DNA from: Blasia pusilla
Taxonomy: Eukaryota > Marchantiophyta > Marchantiopsida > Blasiales
Direction: 5' to 3'
DNA length: 64,000 nt
Assembly (NCBI GenBank): GCA_050084515.1
Contig: CM114271.1
Span: 28,520,001-28,584,000 of the forward strand
Shown: in pieces, positions 10,360 through 21,900 of the stretch
Position numbering within the stretch: the stretch's first letter is position 1
Layout: each line of letters opens with the position of its first letter
Position numbers and translations under genes: made by a program
The notes under the pieces: generated by a model
The model's input: only the letters and a program-made list of their open reading frames with translations
Databases searched by the model: none
What the model was told of the DNA's origin: nothing

Positions 10360-12789
10360 GAAATACAATCTAGAGACAGGAATAGAGCCTTACCCGAATT
10401 TGACTCGTCGCAGATTGGAGTGGGTACTCGTTCTTGATGATCCACGATTGCGCCGTCCTCCACTTCAGCGACCTCTTGACCCACTGGAGGTTGAAAAGCT
10501 TGTCCTCGCTCCCTCCAGTCAAAACTAAGAAACAGCCCCTGTCATTGAGATAAGCGTCTGCAAAGGAAACAGGAGTGCGATCTGGTCATAAGAAAGGGGG
10601 ACATTCAAGTCTGGGACCCCGTCGGACGGATTCTCGTCCCACAAGCGCAACCCCGAGGGCAAATCAGCGACCAGCAGATCCACCGCTACCTCTTCGACCA
10701 CCCCATGGACCGTCCAGGGAGCGTGCCCGTTTTGTTGAAGCTTCCGTCCCAGCGTTGTCAATTTCTCGATGGCGGATGTCGACGCTTGGGAACTGAAACT
10801 TTTCAGCTCATCCAGTAGATTCGTGTGGTGAAGGATGACGCTTGTTCAGGTCATTGTTTCTCTATGTCTTCCCAAGGATGATGGACTGTATTCCACATCC
10901 TGGTCTGCTCCCTGGGACAACCCCGGCGCCTCTTCCTTCCGCTTCTCTCGAGTCTGCGGTTGGCTTGTTGGGGTCTCTATGACCTCAGACTCTGGTGGAG
11001 TTTTTTTTGCGGAGGACCTGGTCCGACCCTCTCTCCCCGCTCGCCCGGACGATTCCGGCTCTTGCCTTGAATTTTTAGCCTCTCTTTGGGAAGACTCGGC
11101 CTCGGAATTCTTCAATCCCCTTGCCTTGGCTTTGAGACCCGCTGTAGATTTGTCCTTGGGTGTGACAACCTTGGACTCCAACTCCGTTGTCTCAGGGCTT
11201 GGTCTTCCGCATCTCCTTCGAAAAAGTCTTCAGGTTGCACAAAATTGGGGATGTCGTCCCTACCTGCGGCCACTGCATCATAAAGCAGGCGTAGATCTTT
11301 CTCGGTTATGTTCTCAGGGTCGTTCAAGTCCAGCCAAATCCTCCTAAACAATAAAAATATTTACATGAGGAGGGACGTTCGGGCAATTCTCCACCTCCCA
11401 ATCGGACATGCTTTGAGCCATCTCCGTGTCGTATATGGAAAATGTCTCTCCATCACGCAGAGAAGCCCACAATTTTCAGGCTGCCGGTTATTTTTGCCAT
11501 GTACCTGCATTCTTACAATGGACGAGGTACCTGAACACCATGCGTTGGGCAGCTCTTAGTCGAGATGCATCGTCCGCCTGCTCCTGAAGATCTCGCTTCT
11601 TCTTTGCGAGATCCCTTTTTTTCGCCTCGATTTCTTCGTCAAGGTCTGCCTGAGGGAGGATGCGATCCTTGGACATCGTCCTGAAACCTGGGTTTTTTAT
11701 GGGCTTGTCCCGGATGTCATCCAACCAAAGTTCAAAATCATCAGCACTCTCCAGGTTTGCTTCCTCCGGAAGTGGCTCTATTCTTTTCAGCTCCGCTTGG
11801 AGACCCACGAGCATGGACTTCCCGAAAAGCCGCAACGCGTCCCAGAATGACCATTCCCGGATCCAGTGGGAGATCACTGGAACTGAGACACCTGGAGGAT
11901 GGTGTGCCGCCCTCTTTTGGGCCTATGTGCCCTCGAGACTGATTTTCATTAGTTGTATTCTCCTAAATTTGCTTATTCCAGACAAGGCAAATCGATGCAC
12001 GCGATCGAGAGACACATTCTCCCCAATCCGACCTTACGGATCTTCATCCCTTTTCCTCTGGCGCTTGATTATCGCCTTCAGCTCCTTGTAGAAATCAGGA
12101 CAAAGTTCCGGGTTGAGAATGGCGATGTAGCACTGCATCTTGCTTGCCGTGTACTTTGTAGCTGCAGATACTGCAGCTTGGATGAATTTTGCACGCTCAG
12201 ACACAGACACTTTCTCCCTCCAATGCAGCGCTCTTCTTGGCGGCCTGTATCTTCGACCAGCAAAGGATTGTGACGCCTGCATCTTGGGAAATAAATTTAT
12301 TTGCCCAAGTCTTCTTTTTGATTTGTGCACCCTTTGCCAGCATCTCATTTACAAGGGCATCGCCCAAGAACCCCTTGTACTCTGCCGGGTGCGTCGTTAG
12401 CACTTTCTTCACCCGATCGCAATCCTGGATCCAGCGGCGGGTGACAGTCCCCTCCGATAAAATCTTGCACATCCAAACTCAATATAAGAAATTTTGTAAG
12501 GTACATGGGTTCCAACAACCCGTCGGACTCCGACATGTCGTCACAGCTCATGGTTGGATTGTAGCAACGAGCTAAATTTTGCAAGCCATTGGAGTCTGAC
12601 GGATTGCATTCAGATTTGTGATTGCCTGGTTTCAACCCGTCGGACTCCAACGGGTTGTCAGATAGTCCGTATTTACATAGTGGTTACCGCGAGAAAAGTG
12701 AACATATCAACCCGTCGGAGCCGACAAGTTGCGCGATTTCAATGAAAGCTGCACTTTGACGCCAAAAATGTAGCTCCCAACTTCCGAAT

Positions 12790-13200
12790 GCAACCTGTCG
12801 GACTTTGACCAGTTGCTTTCGGCCAAAAAGATCCAAAAACAGCTTCGAGTCAAGCAACCCGTCGGACTCCGACGAGTTGCTTTCTTCAAAAAACATCCAA
12901 AAAATGCGGCGAGTCGAGCAACTCGTCGGACTCCGAAGAGTTGCTTTCTTCAAAATACATCCAAAGAATGCGGCCAGTCGAGCAACTCGTCGGACTCCGA
13001 CGAGTTGCTTTGGGCCAAAAACATCCTAAACCTGTGGTCAGTCGAACAACTCGTCGGACTCTGACGAGTTGCTTTCGGCCAAAAACATTCTAAACCAATG
13101 ATCAGTCGAGCAACTCGTCGGAGTCCGACGAGTTGCTTTCCGCCAAAAAAATCCTAAACCAGTGATCAGTCGAGCAACTCGTCGGAGTCAACGAGTTGCT
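12790..13200. repeat. Tandem array, exact 64-bp period, one palindrome per unit
   Basis: Palindrome starts fall at 12790, 12854, 12918, 12982, 13046, 13110 and 13174, each exactly 64 bp apart; a degenerate unit follows. The half-site here is mostly GCAACTCGTCGGA, paired with its reverse complement around one base. The spacer is of the type TTTCGGCCAAAAACATCC and is unrelated to the spacer of the 67-bp array. The array lies in the accessory-gene intron between about 12480 and 13264. Confidence 0.92.
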
Positions 13201-13731
13201 TTCGGCCAAAAACATCCCAAAAAACTTGTCGGAGTTCGACGGTTTGCAGCAAGAGGAAACTTACGTGTTCATGGCATGCATGGCCATCTCCACCGTCGCC
13301 ATGTGATGAGGGTATGGATGTAGCACCACTGCCTTCACGGAAAAATGTGCCTCCAATGAGTTTGGGCGCTCCTCTTCAAAGTGGGTCCACGCCATGAACC
13401 TATGATTTCCATCCCAGATGAAGAAATACAGGTTCCTCATCCAGCTGAATTCCGTCCCCTCTATCGCCCTTCTGAATTCTTTTTGTCGGCGATCCTTTTC
13501 TTCAAAGCGTGCGAGGCCTCTCCCTCTGCGTTCTGTCTTTTGAGCGCCTCATTTACACGTTTTGCAAGAAGCTCATGCTTGTGCATCTCCGCTTCCCTTT
13601 CCCGCTCCTCGATTTCTTGCTGCCTTATCTCATTGGTCGAACGAGGCCCTGGACATGGTGACGCAGGAGTCCTCATGGACTTGGGAGTGAAGCTCCCAGC
13701 CTTGTTTGCGTGAGATTTTTTTCCTCGTCAT

Positions 13732-14622
13732 TTTTCCCAAAAATGCCTCCTCCTATGTGCACGATGAATCGCTTGATGAGTCGCCTTGCTGATGTCGAGA
13801 TGAGTTGCCTTGATGGGTAGCTCGAATCGTCTTGCGATCGTTCACTCGAATCGTCTTGCGATGACTCGCCGTGTTAAGCACCCCTTGGTATCTGGTCAGC
13901 TGCTGCGCGGGAGAGCAATTGAGATCGCGAAATGAAAAACCGGAAATGAGCGATTTCTCCCCTATTTATACTTTTCGAGCCGTTGGACTGACCGTTGGGT
14001 CGCATCGTCCTTCCGACAGCGACGTGCCTTGACGTGAAAAAAACCAACCCGACGGCTTCGACAGGTTGCACGCTTTTGGAGGGTTCAAGGCATCCGTCCT
14101 TGTGGCAACCCGTCCGAGATGGACAGGTTGCGCGCCTCCGCCATCCTGGGCCGAGAACACGAGGTGCCCGAGAAACCCGTTGGAGACCGTTGGGTTGCAC
14201 GCTTCCCTCGTCTTGGGATAACAACGCAGGCTTCACAAGATGTATCCTGAGTTGGACAATCCCGCAAAAGTCCCCAAAAATTGGTTGCCCTAGCATTAGC
14301 AAGTGATATCTTGTGTTTGATGCTAGCAAAATCGCCTCAGAAGATCTTCGGTCGGCAAGAAGGGGGTACCTACCCAACAGACTCTGACAGGTTCCAACAA
14401 AATGAAGTGTGCTTCGCAACCCACGTCTCTGATTCCCAAATTTTGTAACCCACCTGACTCTGATAGGTTGCAGCAGAATTGAATCCATTGTGTCAGACAT
14501 TTTCACCTACCAAACTTCATCTTGTCAGTCAGATTCTGTAAGGAGAATCTGAGTTCCTATTCACTATAAATTAAACATTCTCATTCTCATTCTCATTCTC
14601 CTCCTGGTGGAATCTTCTGGGA
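13732..14622. promoter_or_regulatory. E2 bidirectional promoter region
   Basis: Spacer between the divergent genes. The minus-strand TATAAATA lies at 13963-13970, about 235 bp from the accessory ATG. The plus-strand TATAAAT lies at 14565-14571, about 52 bp before the transposase ATG, and is followed by a short CATTCT repeat (14576-14600). About three palindrome units (14046-14235) lie between, with further copies near 14380 and 14450. Both TATA elements sit at matching places in E1, which supports them. Confidence 0.7.
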
Positions 14623-17600
14623 ATGGATAATTATGTGAAGCTCACTTGTGGTAGTCATCTAGTGGCCCTTCCTCAATCAAAAATCGTTCGACCACAAGCT
14701 CGTGAGTCTTTCATAGCAGTGGATGAAAATTTTCTCTCTGTTCGATTTCTTCTCCAAATTGGAACCATCTTTGTATCCAAGGATGTTAGGATGGACGGTA
14801 CGGAGGACATAATAGGTGAGACACTCCATCCAGTGATTGCAGACCGTAAAGTATGGAATCTGCTACCTCTAGCAAATGGTCAATATAGAGTTTACGGCTT
14901 ACCCCTGAATTCCTCTGTTTCCCAAGTAGACGGTCGAGAATTTCCTAGTGCACCGAGCTCTACGTTTGCAACTCCTAGCTCAGTAGATCCGGCTTCGACT
15001 CCAACTTCACACGCTCGTAACAATGTTGTTCTTCTTGAAGAGATTCCGGATGTTATCAACCTCAGTGGATCTGTCAGACACCAACCGGGCCCTCTGTCCG
15101 CCTACTCGTTCCTCTTGCGAGTATCAGGCAATAGTTTGCTATCGTCTCTGGCCTTGAAAATGTTCAAGCACATTCTTGTCGACGAGATTCTGCCCACGTA
15201 CGATGGTAATTGCATTTTTGAGTTGCCTCCACTTGCGCTCTGCTCAAAAGAAAGATGGAGGGCGTCGAAGGGTATGGGACGAAAGTCTAATTGTCATCGA
15301 TGGTGCGAGCTTCAGCGGACTAGTGCTTCAATTCCAGATGGTCCTTGGATTGTCTCCCGCCGCCAATGCGTTGGAGCCTTGGAGTGTAGAAGTCCAGCAT
15401 GCCCGTATGTAGAGCGCAACGGGCGAGTCAATACATCGCAATTTCACCCCAAGAATGCAGAAACTCCATACGAGGTCGGTGCCACCATACCGCCGGGAGG
15501 CCATCGATGTCTGATTGTCGCATCGCCACGATTGGACCGTGTCTGCATACATATTTTTCATTGTCCACGACTTGGGCTCCACGTCGAGTACACAAGGTGG
15601 CAGTTCATGTTGGCTCCCACACTCATCCTGTGACCGATGCAATTCACAGACACATCAAGGAGGATGTGGCGAAGAAAGTTGCCGAGGTCTACAGAAACTC
15701 TCCGGGTTCAAAGCCTGGACTGATCAAGCTCACAACAACATCAAAAATTTGTGAACAATTGCTTGGAATCCCTAGACAGGGCAAGATCACGGCGGCTGAG
15801 GAGAAACAACTCTGGGAAAATCTCGCATTTCTCGCTGATCCTAAATGCTTCCAGAATTTGCTGCGTCAAATACGGGTTCTGGATGGAAAGACGGCCGAAA
15901 TGGATGTCATCGCCAGAATCAAGGCCAACTCCAGATTTCCATTCATTCAGAGATGGCAGTTCATGGGCCAAGGAGGCGAGGGATCCAGGGCCTATGTCTT
16001 CAAAATATCAACCACAGGTCCGTCGAGTGGCCTCGATCTTATAGATCAAATGAAGGAAGGGGAAGATCTTTACGACAGCTGGGTAAGCTTTGATATTTGC
16101 TACAGAGTGCTGAGCGGATGGTTGACAATGGGTGCTCATGTTTATGACCATGTGGAGAAGGGACTCAAAACTATATTTGTCTGTGAAGTAAAAGCAGAAG
16201 ACGTTGGCAGTTTGAAGATGTGCTGGTTACTCTTATTGGAGGTGGTGAAGGAAAACACAAGGCCAACTCCGGAAATTTATGGGTTCATGGCGGACAATGC
16301 ACAACCTGGGTGGATTGCTATCTGGGAAGTGTTTTGGGATGGAGAGGTTCAACCGGAGAGGGAAAGGTCGGATGCTTTCCATTGCATCAAGGAGAATAAG
16401 AGGACAGAGCATGTCACTCTACTCCAACGCTGCAAGGACAACAAAACCTTGAAACAGGCCATGGAATACCAAGAAGAACTTCATGGCTGGTGGAGGAAGC
16501 ATGCGATTGAGGGGAAGTACAAAGAGTTGTGCTCTTGGTTGAGTTGGTGGGCTGTACGTATGAGACAATGGGGAAACTTCATGCGGCAGGTGAGTTCACT
16601 ATTTTGTCTTGTCAAGCTCACGCTGAGAATTGTTTGTAAAGTTGCAGCTCAAGTTGAGAAGCGTGGGAACTATAGGGATTTCAAACCGAAGAAACCAAGC
16701 AAGTTGTCGGATGCGACGGGTTGCCCGAGTGTGCAACCCGTCGGAAACGGACGGGTTTCCTGAGTGTGCAACCAGTCGAAAACCGGCGGGTTGCATCCAG
16801 AATTTTGGTGCAACCCGTATACAAGTATCCAAGTCGCATGTATACAAGGCCTGCAAATAGTTCGACCCGGATGGGTTTCGGATGACTTGCACTTGGATCT
16901 TCCATCCCGGAGTGGCCAAAGGTTCTTGCAACCCGTCGGAATCCAACGGATTGCAGTAGGTGGGTTTAGGGTTGCAACACGTCGGGACCCGACGGGTCGC
17001 AGAGTCGTTTATGGGATGCCTCGGCCTTGCAACCCGTTTGGTTCCGACAGGTAGCTTATTTCTTTGACTCCTGAGCTATTTTCGTTCCCTTCTAACATTG
17101 CCGTCGTTGCAGGGATTGAACATTCATGAAAATGTCCTCTGCCCCAACACAAGTGGAGCAGAAAGTGTTCATTCCTCTTGGAGGTCGTTACAAGCATGCC
17201 AACGAATTTTACTTGTGGAGGCATGCCAAGAAGACCAGGCAAGAGCAATGCTACAGTCTGCAGCATCCCATATCTTCCTCACAAAAGGCATAACAAAAGG
17301 AAGGGGGCCTTCGATCTACGAGCTCTATGTCAGGGCGGCTGTGAGATCTGGTGATGAAAAACTCTATGTGGAAGCCTTCAACCGGTGCGTAGCTGGAACT
17401 CCCCTTGAGCAAGACGTACACATTGGTGGGGATATTCATGGGCGGGTTTCAAGACGTCCCATACAGATGGTGGTAGAGCAGTCCGAGCGAGACTCGTGGA
17501 GACCACATAAGTATATTGACTTCAGGCAGGTGAAGAGGCAGCAACGAGGAACGAATCCGGTGATTGATTTGGATGAGGAAATTACGCCGCCCAGGTTTTC

Positions 17601-18597
17601 GGGGACCCCGGACCGCTCCCAAATCCGTGATGGAGTAACTTCTCCCTCCGTTGCTGGAAGTTCGCAACATCCGATCGGTGGGGTGGTTCAACAATATGGG
17701 ATTCCGGTAATGGAGGTGGATTGCAACCTAAATCGGTGGCATATATCTCGGAGCAACCCAAGACGTGGACCCACCTGCAGGGTAGGATCTGATGGCATTA
17801 GGAGAGCATGCGGCACTTTCCTAAATAAGAATTGTACAAGGACTGGACGACCACTGGCTGGGTTTTGGGGACTCAAAACCTTTGATCGTTTCACGAGGAC
17901 CGGGGATCAATTGAAGTACTTCTTCTGCCCAAATAAATCTTGCGCTTTCCGAAAGTCTTATCCAGCTGCCATTAGAGCTCCAGGGAATACCCCCACCATT
18001 TGGCCCATCGCCGTAGGTACGAACTGCACTCAAGACGAAGTGGACAATCTTACAAGTGCCGGTTTCAGACTCGTAGACGGGGGAAGTTCGGAGCATGTTC
18101 GTATTACAGAGACCTTCGCATTTCGTATTCAACCCAAGATTGATGTCAATATGTACCCGAAGAAAGTGGATGATCTCAATCCACTATTTCTGTTTGAGTC
18201 TAGAAATGGGGTGAAGAGAAACAGAATGTGTAGGCCAACGGTGGAGAGAGCAAAGCGAATTGCATCAGCTCGGGAGGCAAAAATGGAGATCATCGCCACA
18301 AAAGATGTCCTACGTGGCAATGGAATAGGAAGGATGTATTGGGTCAGGAACAACACTGTAAATTCAAGTGTCATAGGAGTGTATTTGGTGCACATCTGTT
18401 GCTTTCCCACATGTTCATGTGATAACTTTGTCCAAAGAGAGACAAGTCGCAAAAGGTATTTCCCTTGTAAGCACATGTACTATGTGTTGTTGGTAGTTTT
18501 AAGAGAGTCGGAGGTAGGAGTAGGAATCCACCAACCAATTCTGTCCCTCAAAGAAGTGCTATTATTTTTAACAAACCATTTTGAGGATGCAAAATGA
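14623..18597 (+). pseudogene. E2 MULE transposase (DDE + SWIM zinc finger), two exons
   Basis: Exon 1 is 14623-16589. The intron is 16590-17112 (donor CAG/GTGAGT, acceptor TTGCAG, phase 0). Exon 2 is 17113-18597. The N-terminus is family-specific, followed by a zinc-binding region (CVGALECRSPACPY) as in other MULE DNA-binding domains. The catalytic core shows H-V-Y-D (about 16137-16148), F-M-A-D-N-A-Q-P-G-W (about 16286-16315) and, in exon 2, A-E-S-V-H-S-S-W-R-S-L (about 17158-17190), consistent with the D-D-E of Mutator transposases. A SWIM finger CSC...FPCKH (18418-18474) ends the protein. Damage: indels at about 15500-15560 shift the frame in the zinc region, and about 33 bp seen in E1 after D-A-F-H are missing at 16383. 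Exon 2 is fully open. Confidence 0.85.
16590..17112 (+). repeat. Transposase intron of E2 carrying palindromes
   Basis: A 523-nt GT-AG intron. From about 16710 to 17050 it holds some seven diverged copies of the GCAACCCGTCGGA palindrome. The equivalent E1 intron is about twice as long because it has more copies. Confidence 0.8.
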
Positions 18598-18989
18598 GGT
18601 TTTAGATTGTATTCATTTTTCAAGAATTGTACTTTCATTTTTCACTTCAGCTTGAACTCTATTCAGCCCAGGGCAAATGATAGATTATTTCCAGACCTTG
18701 GATGGAAAAAGTGATTGGTTCCACACTTATGATTCCACTTATTTTTCAGTTTTGTAAATTTTGTGCAATTTGCAACCGGTCGGACTCAGATGGGTTGCCA
18801 AAATATGGAAGAGAAAAAAAAAACTATGGGACTGCTTAATAACTGAGCAAAAAAGTACAAAAAAATTCACAAAAAAAATTTCCTCTCTTCAACCCAACGG
18901 AAACTCTCTTAAAAAAAAAGTATCTATTCCGGTTGAAGGTAGTTTCCTCTCTCCTCTCTTCCTCTCTTCCTCTCCTCTTACCGCACCTC
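18598..18989 (+). other. E2 3' flank and right terminal inverted repeat
   Basis: Non-coding end of E2, with one palindrome at about 18771-18797. The last ~41 bp (18949-18989) are pyrimidine-rich (CCTCTCTTCCTCTCTTCCTC) and pair with the left end. The block 18760-18989 is repeated at the end of E1 (22860-23112). Confidence 0.8.
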
Positions 18990-21900
18990 GTAGAAGTCCA
19001 GCATGCCCGTATCTTGAGCGCAATGGGCGAGTCAATACGTCGCAATTCCCCCCTAAGAATGCAAAAACTCCATATGAGGTCAGTGAGACCATACCGCCAA
19101 GAGGCCATCGATGTCCTCATTGTCAGGCATCCTCTTTCTGCGTTGGAGCGTGTCCTGAATACATATTTTTCATTGTCCACGACTTCAGTTCTACTTCGGA
19201 GTATACAAGGCTGGAAGTTCAGGTTGGCTCCCACATTTATCTTGTTATCGGTGCAATTCAGAGACATATCAAGGAGGATGTGGCAAAGAAAGTGGTCGAG
19301 GTATATGGATACTCTGTGGGATCAAAGCCCGGAGTGATCAAGTTAACAACAGCATCTCAAATTTGTGAACAATTGCTTGGAATCCTTGGGCAGGGCGAGA
19401 TCACGGTTGCTGAGGAGAAACAACTCTGGGAAAATCTCACATTTCTCGCTGATCCTAAATGCTTCCAGAAGTTGCTACGTCAAATACGGATATTGGATGG
19501 AAAGATGGCCGAAATGTATACCATTGCTAGAATCAAGGCCAACTCCAGATTTCCATTTATTCAGAGATGGCAGTTCATGGGCCAGGGAGGCAAAGGATTA
19601 AGGGCTTATGTCTTCAAAATGTCAACAACAGGGCCCTCGAGTGGCCTCGATCTTATAGATCGAATGAAGGAAGGGGAAGATCTTTACGGCAGCTGGGTAG
19701 GCTTTGATATTTGCTACAGAGTGCTGAATGGATGGTTGACCATGGATGCTCACGTTTATGACCATGTCAAGAAGGGACTCAAAACTATATTTGTCTGTGA
19801 GGTAAAAGCAGAAGACGTTGGTAGTTTGAAGATGTGTTGGTTACTCTTATTGGAGGTGGTGAAGGAAAACAAAAGGCCACCTCCGAAAATTTATGGATGC
19901 ATGGCGGAAAATGCACAACCTGGGTGGATTGCTATCAGGGAAGTGTTCTCGGGTGGAGAGGTTCAACTAGAGAGGGGAAGGTCGGATGCTTTCCATTGGC
20001 AACAGTCTGTGACCCGGTATACCAAATCTTGCATCAAGGAGAAAAAGAGGACAGAGCATGTCACTCTACTCCAACGCTGCAAGGACAGCAAAACCTTGAA
20101 ACAGGCCATGGAATACCAAGAAGAATTTCATGGGTGGTGGAGGAAGCAAGCGATTGGCTCAATTGGTGGACTGTACGAATGAGACAATGGCGAAACGTCA
20201 TGCGGCAGGTGAGTTCAGTATTTCGTCTTGTCGAGCTCATGTTGAGAATTTTTTGAAAAGTTGCAGCTCAAGTTGAGAGTCGTGGGCACTAAAGGGATTT
20301 CAAACGGAAGAAACCAAGCAACCCGTCGGATGCGACGGGTTTTCTGAGTGTGCAACCCGTCGGAAACCGACGGGTTTCGTGAGTGTGCAACCAGTCAAAA
20401 ACCGACGGGTTGCATTAAGAATTTTTGTATTACCCGTCGGAGCACGACATCATGCACGAGGAATGTTTGTGCAACCCGTCGGAATCCGATTGGTTGCATG
20501 AGTGTGCAACCTGTCGAGTCCCGACGGGTTGCAAGTTGCATATATACAAGGCCTGCAAATTGTTTGACTCAGATGGGTTGCAAGCCGCAAGGCTGCGAGT
20601 CCGTCAGATTCCGACAAGTTGCATCTGTCAGCAACATGTGGGATTCCGACTAGTTGCGTCTGTATGCAACTCCTTGCATTCAGACAGGTTGCGGTTGTCT
20701 CCAAGTCGCATCCACACATGTTTTATCAGTTCAAGTTAATTGGAACCCGTCAAATTTCAATAGTTGCAAAGCTTCGTGTGTGGACACTTCTTGCAAGCCA
20801 ACGGAATCCGACAGGTCGCACAAGAATTTTCGAGACTGGACCGGCCTGCTTCTCACAACCCGTCTGATTCCGACGGGTTGTAGTACAACCTTTGAGTGCT
20901 AGGTTGCAGTAAAAGGTTACATGGATATTCCAGGGATGTCTCCGACTTGCAACCCGTTTCAAGTCGGAGGCTGGAAAATCCATGTGCGGTTTGTCGGATT
21001 CCGATGACTTGCACTTGGATCTTCCAGTCTAGAGTGGCCAAAGTTACTTGCAACCAGTTTGAATCCCACGGGTTGCAGTAGGTGGTTCCTGGGTGTTGCA
21101 ACATGTCGGAAACCGACGGATCGTAGAGTCATTCATGGGATGCCTCCGACTTGCAACCTGTCTAGTTCCGACAAGTAGCTTTTTTCTTTGCTCATAGACG
21201 TTCCCTTCTTACATTGTCGTCGTTGCACGGATTGAACATTCATGAAAATGCCCTCTGCCCCAACACAAGTGGAGCAGAAAGTGTTCATTCCTCTTGGAGG
21301 TCGTCACAAGCATATCAAAGAATTTCACTTGTGGAGGCATGCCAACAAGACCAGGCAAGAGCAATGCTACAGTCTGCAGCATCCCATATCTTCCTCACAA
21401 AAGGCATAATAAAAGGAAGGGGTCTTTGATTTACGAGCTCTATGTTAGGGCGGCTATGAGATCTGGTGATGAGAAACTGTATATGGAAGCCTTCAATCGG
21501 TGCGTAGCAAGAACTCCCCTCGAGCAAGATGTACACATTGGTGGGGATATTTGTGGGTGTGTTTCAAGACGTCCCATACAGATGGTGGTAGAGCAGTCCG
21601 AGCAAGACTTGTGGAGACCAGATAAGTATCTTGACTTCAGGCAAGTGAAGAGGCAGCATCGAGGAACGAACCCTGTGATTGATTTGGATGAAGAAATTAC
21701 GCCGCCCAGGTATTTGGAGACCCTAGATTGCTCCAAAATCTATGATGTAGTAACTTCTCCAAAATGAGTGAATATTTTATTTCAAAAGCCCTCCGTTGCT
21801 AGAAGTTTCCAACATCCAGTCGCTGGGGTGGTTCAACAGTATGGGATTCCGTTCATTGAGGTGGATTGCAACCTCAAAAGATGGCATATATCTCAGAGCA

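Larger units (their letters stand above)
8574..13731 (-). pseudogene. E2 MULE accessory protein, multi-exon
   Basis: The ATG lies at 13729-13731. Coding blocks, in transcript order: basic/coiled-coil N-terminus to about 13480; FFIWDGNHR block to 13265, ending at donor GTAAGT; block 12480-12040 (W-I-Q-D-C-D-R-V-K-K-V-L, then S-E-R-A-K-F-I-Q); block 11880-11500 (R-L-F-G-K-S-M-L-V-G-L-Q-A-E-L, helical and charged); and block 11340-11120 after acceptor TTTAG. Then follow a lysine/arginine-rich low-complexity block (11181-10846), a block ending at 10525, and blocks 9813-9293 and 8894-8574. Introns carry the palindrome arrays. Damage: an extra base in the A-run just after the ATG, a deletion fusing KK to E-F-R-R-A-I-E-G (about 13480) relative to E1, and a frameshift near 12210. 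No database family was recognised. The DGNHR segment suggests a ParB/sulfiredoxin-like fold. Exon limits are partly inferred. Confidence 0.55.
7532..18989 (+). mobile_element. MULE element E2, full-length, nested in E1
   Basis: An 11,458-bp element flanked by perfect 9-bp duplications GTAGAAGTC (7523-7531, 18990-18998), the length typical of Mutator-like elements. Its ends are imperfect inverted repeats rich in GAGAGGAAGAGAGGAGAG. The right end matches E1's right end (23054-23112) with a single mismatch in the last ~58 bp and stops at the same CTC. Inside are two divergent genes, an accessory gene on - and a DDE/SWIM transposase on +, separated by a bidirectional promoter. The rest is palindrome-rich non-coding DNA. 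Both genes carry lesions, so this copy is probably not autonomous. Confidence 0.88.

Noticed and set aside
12790-13200. Regular repeat-spacer pattern resembling a CRISPR array
   Set aside because: The spacers are themselves repeats, the unit is palindromic, the setting is a plant transposon intron and no cas gene is present.
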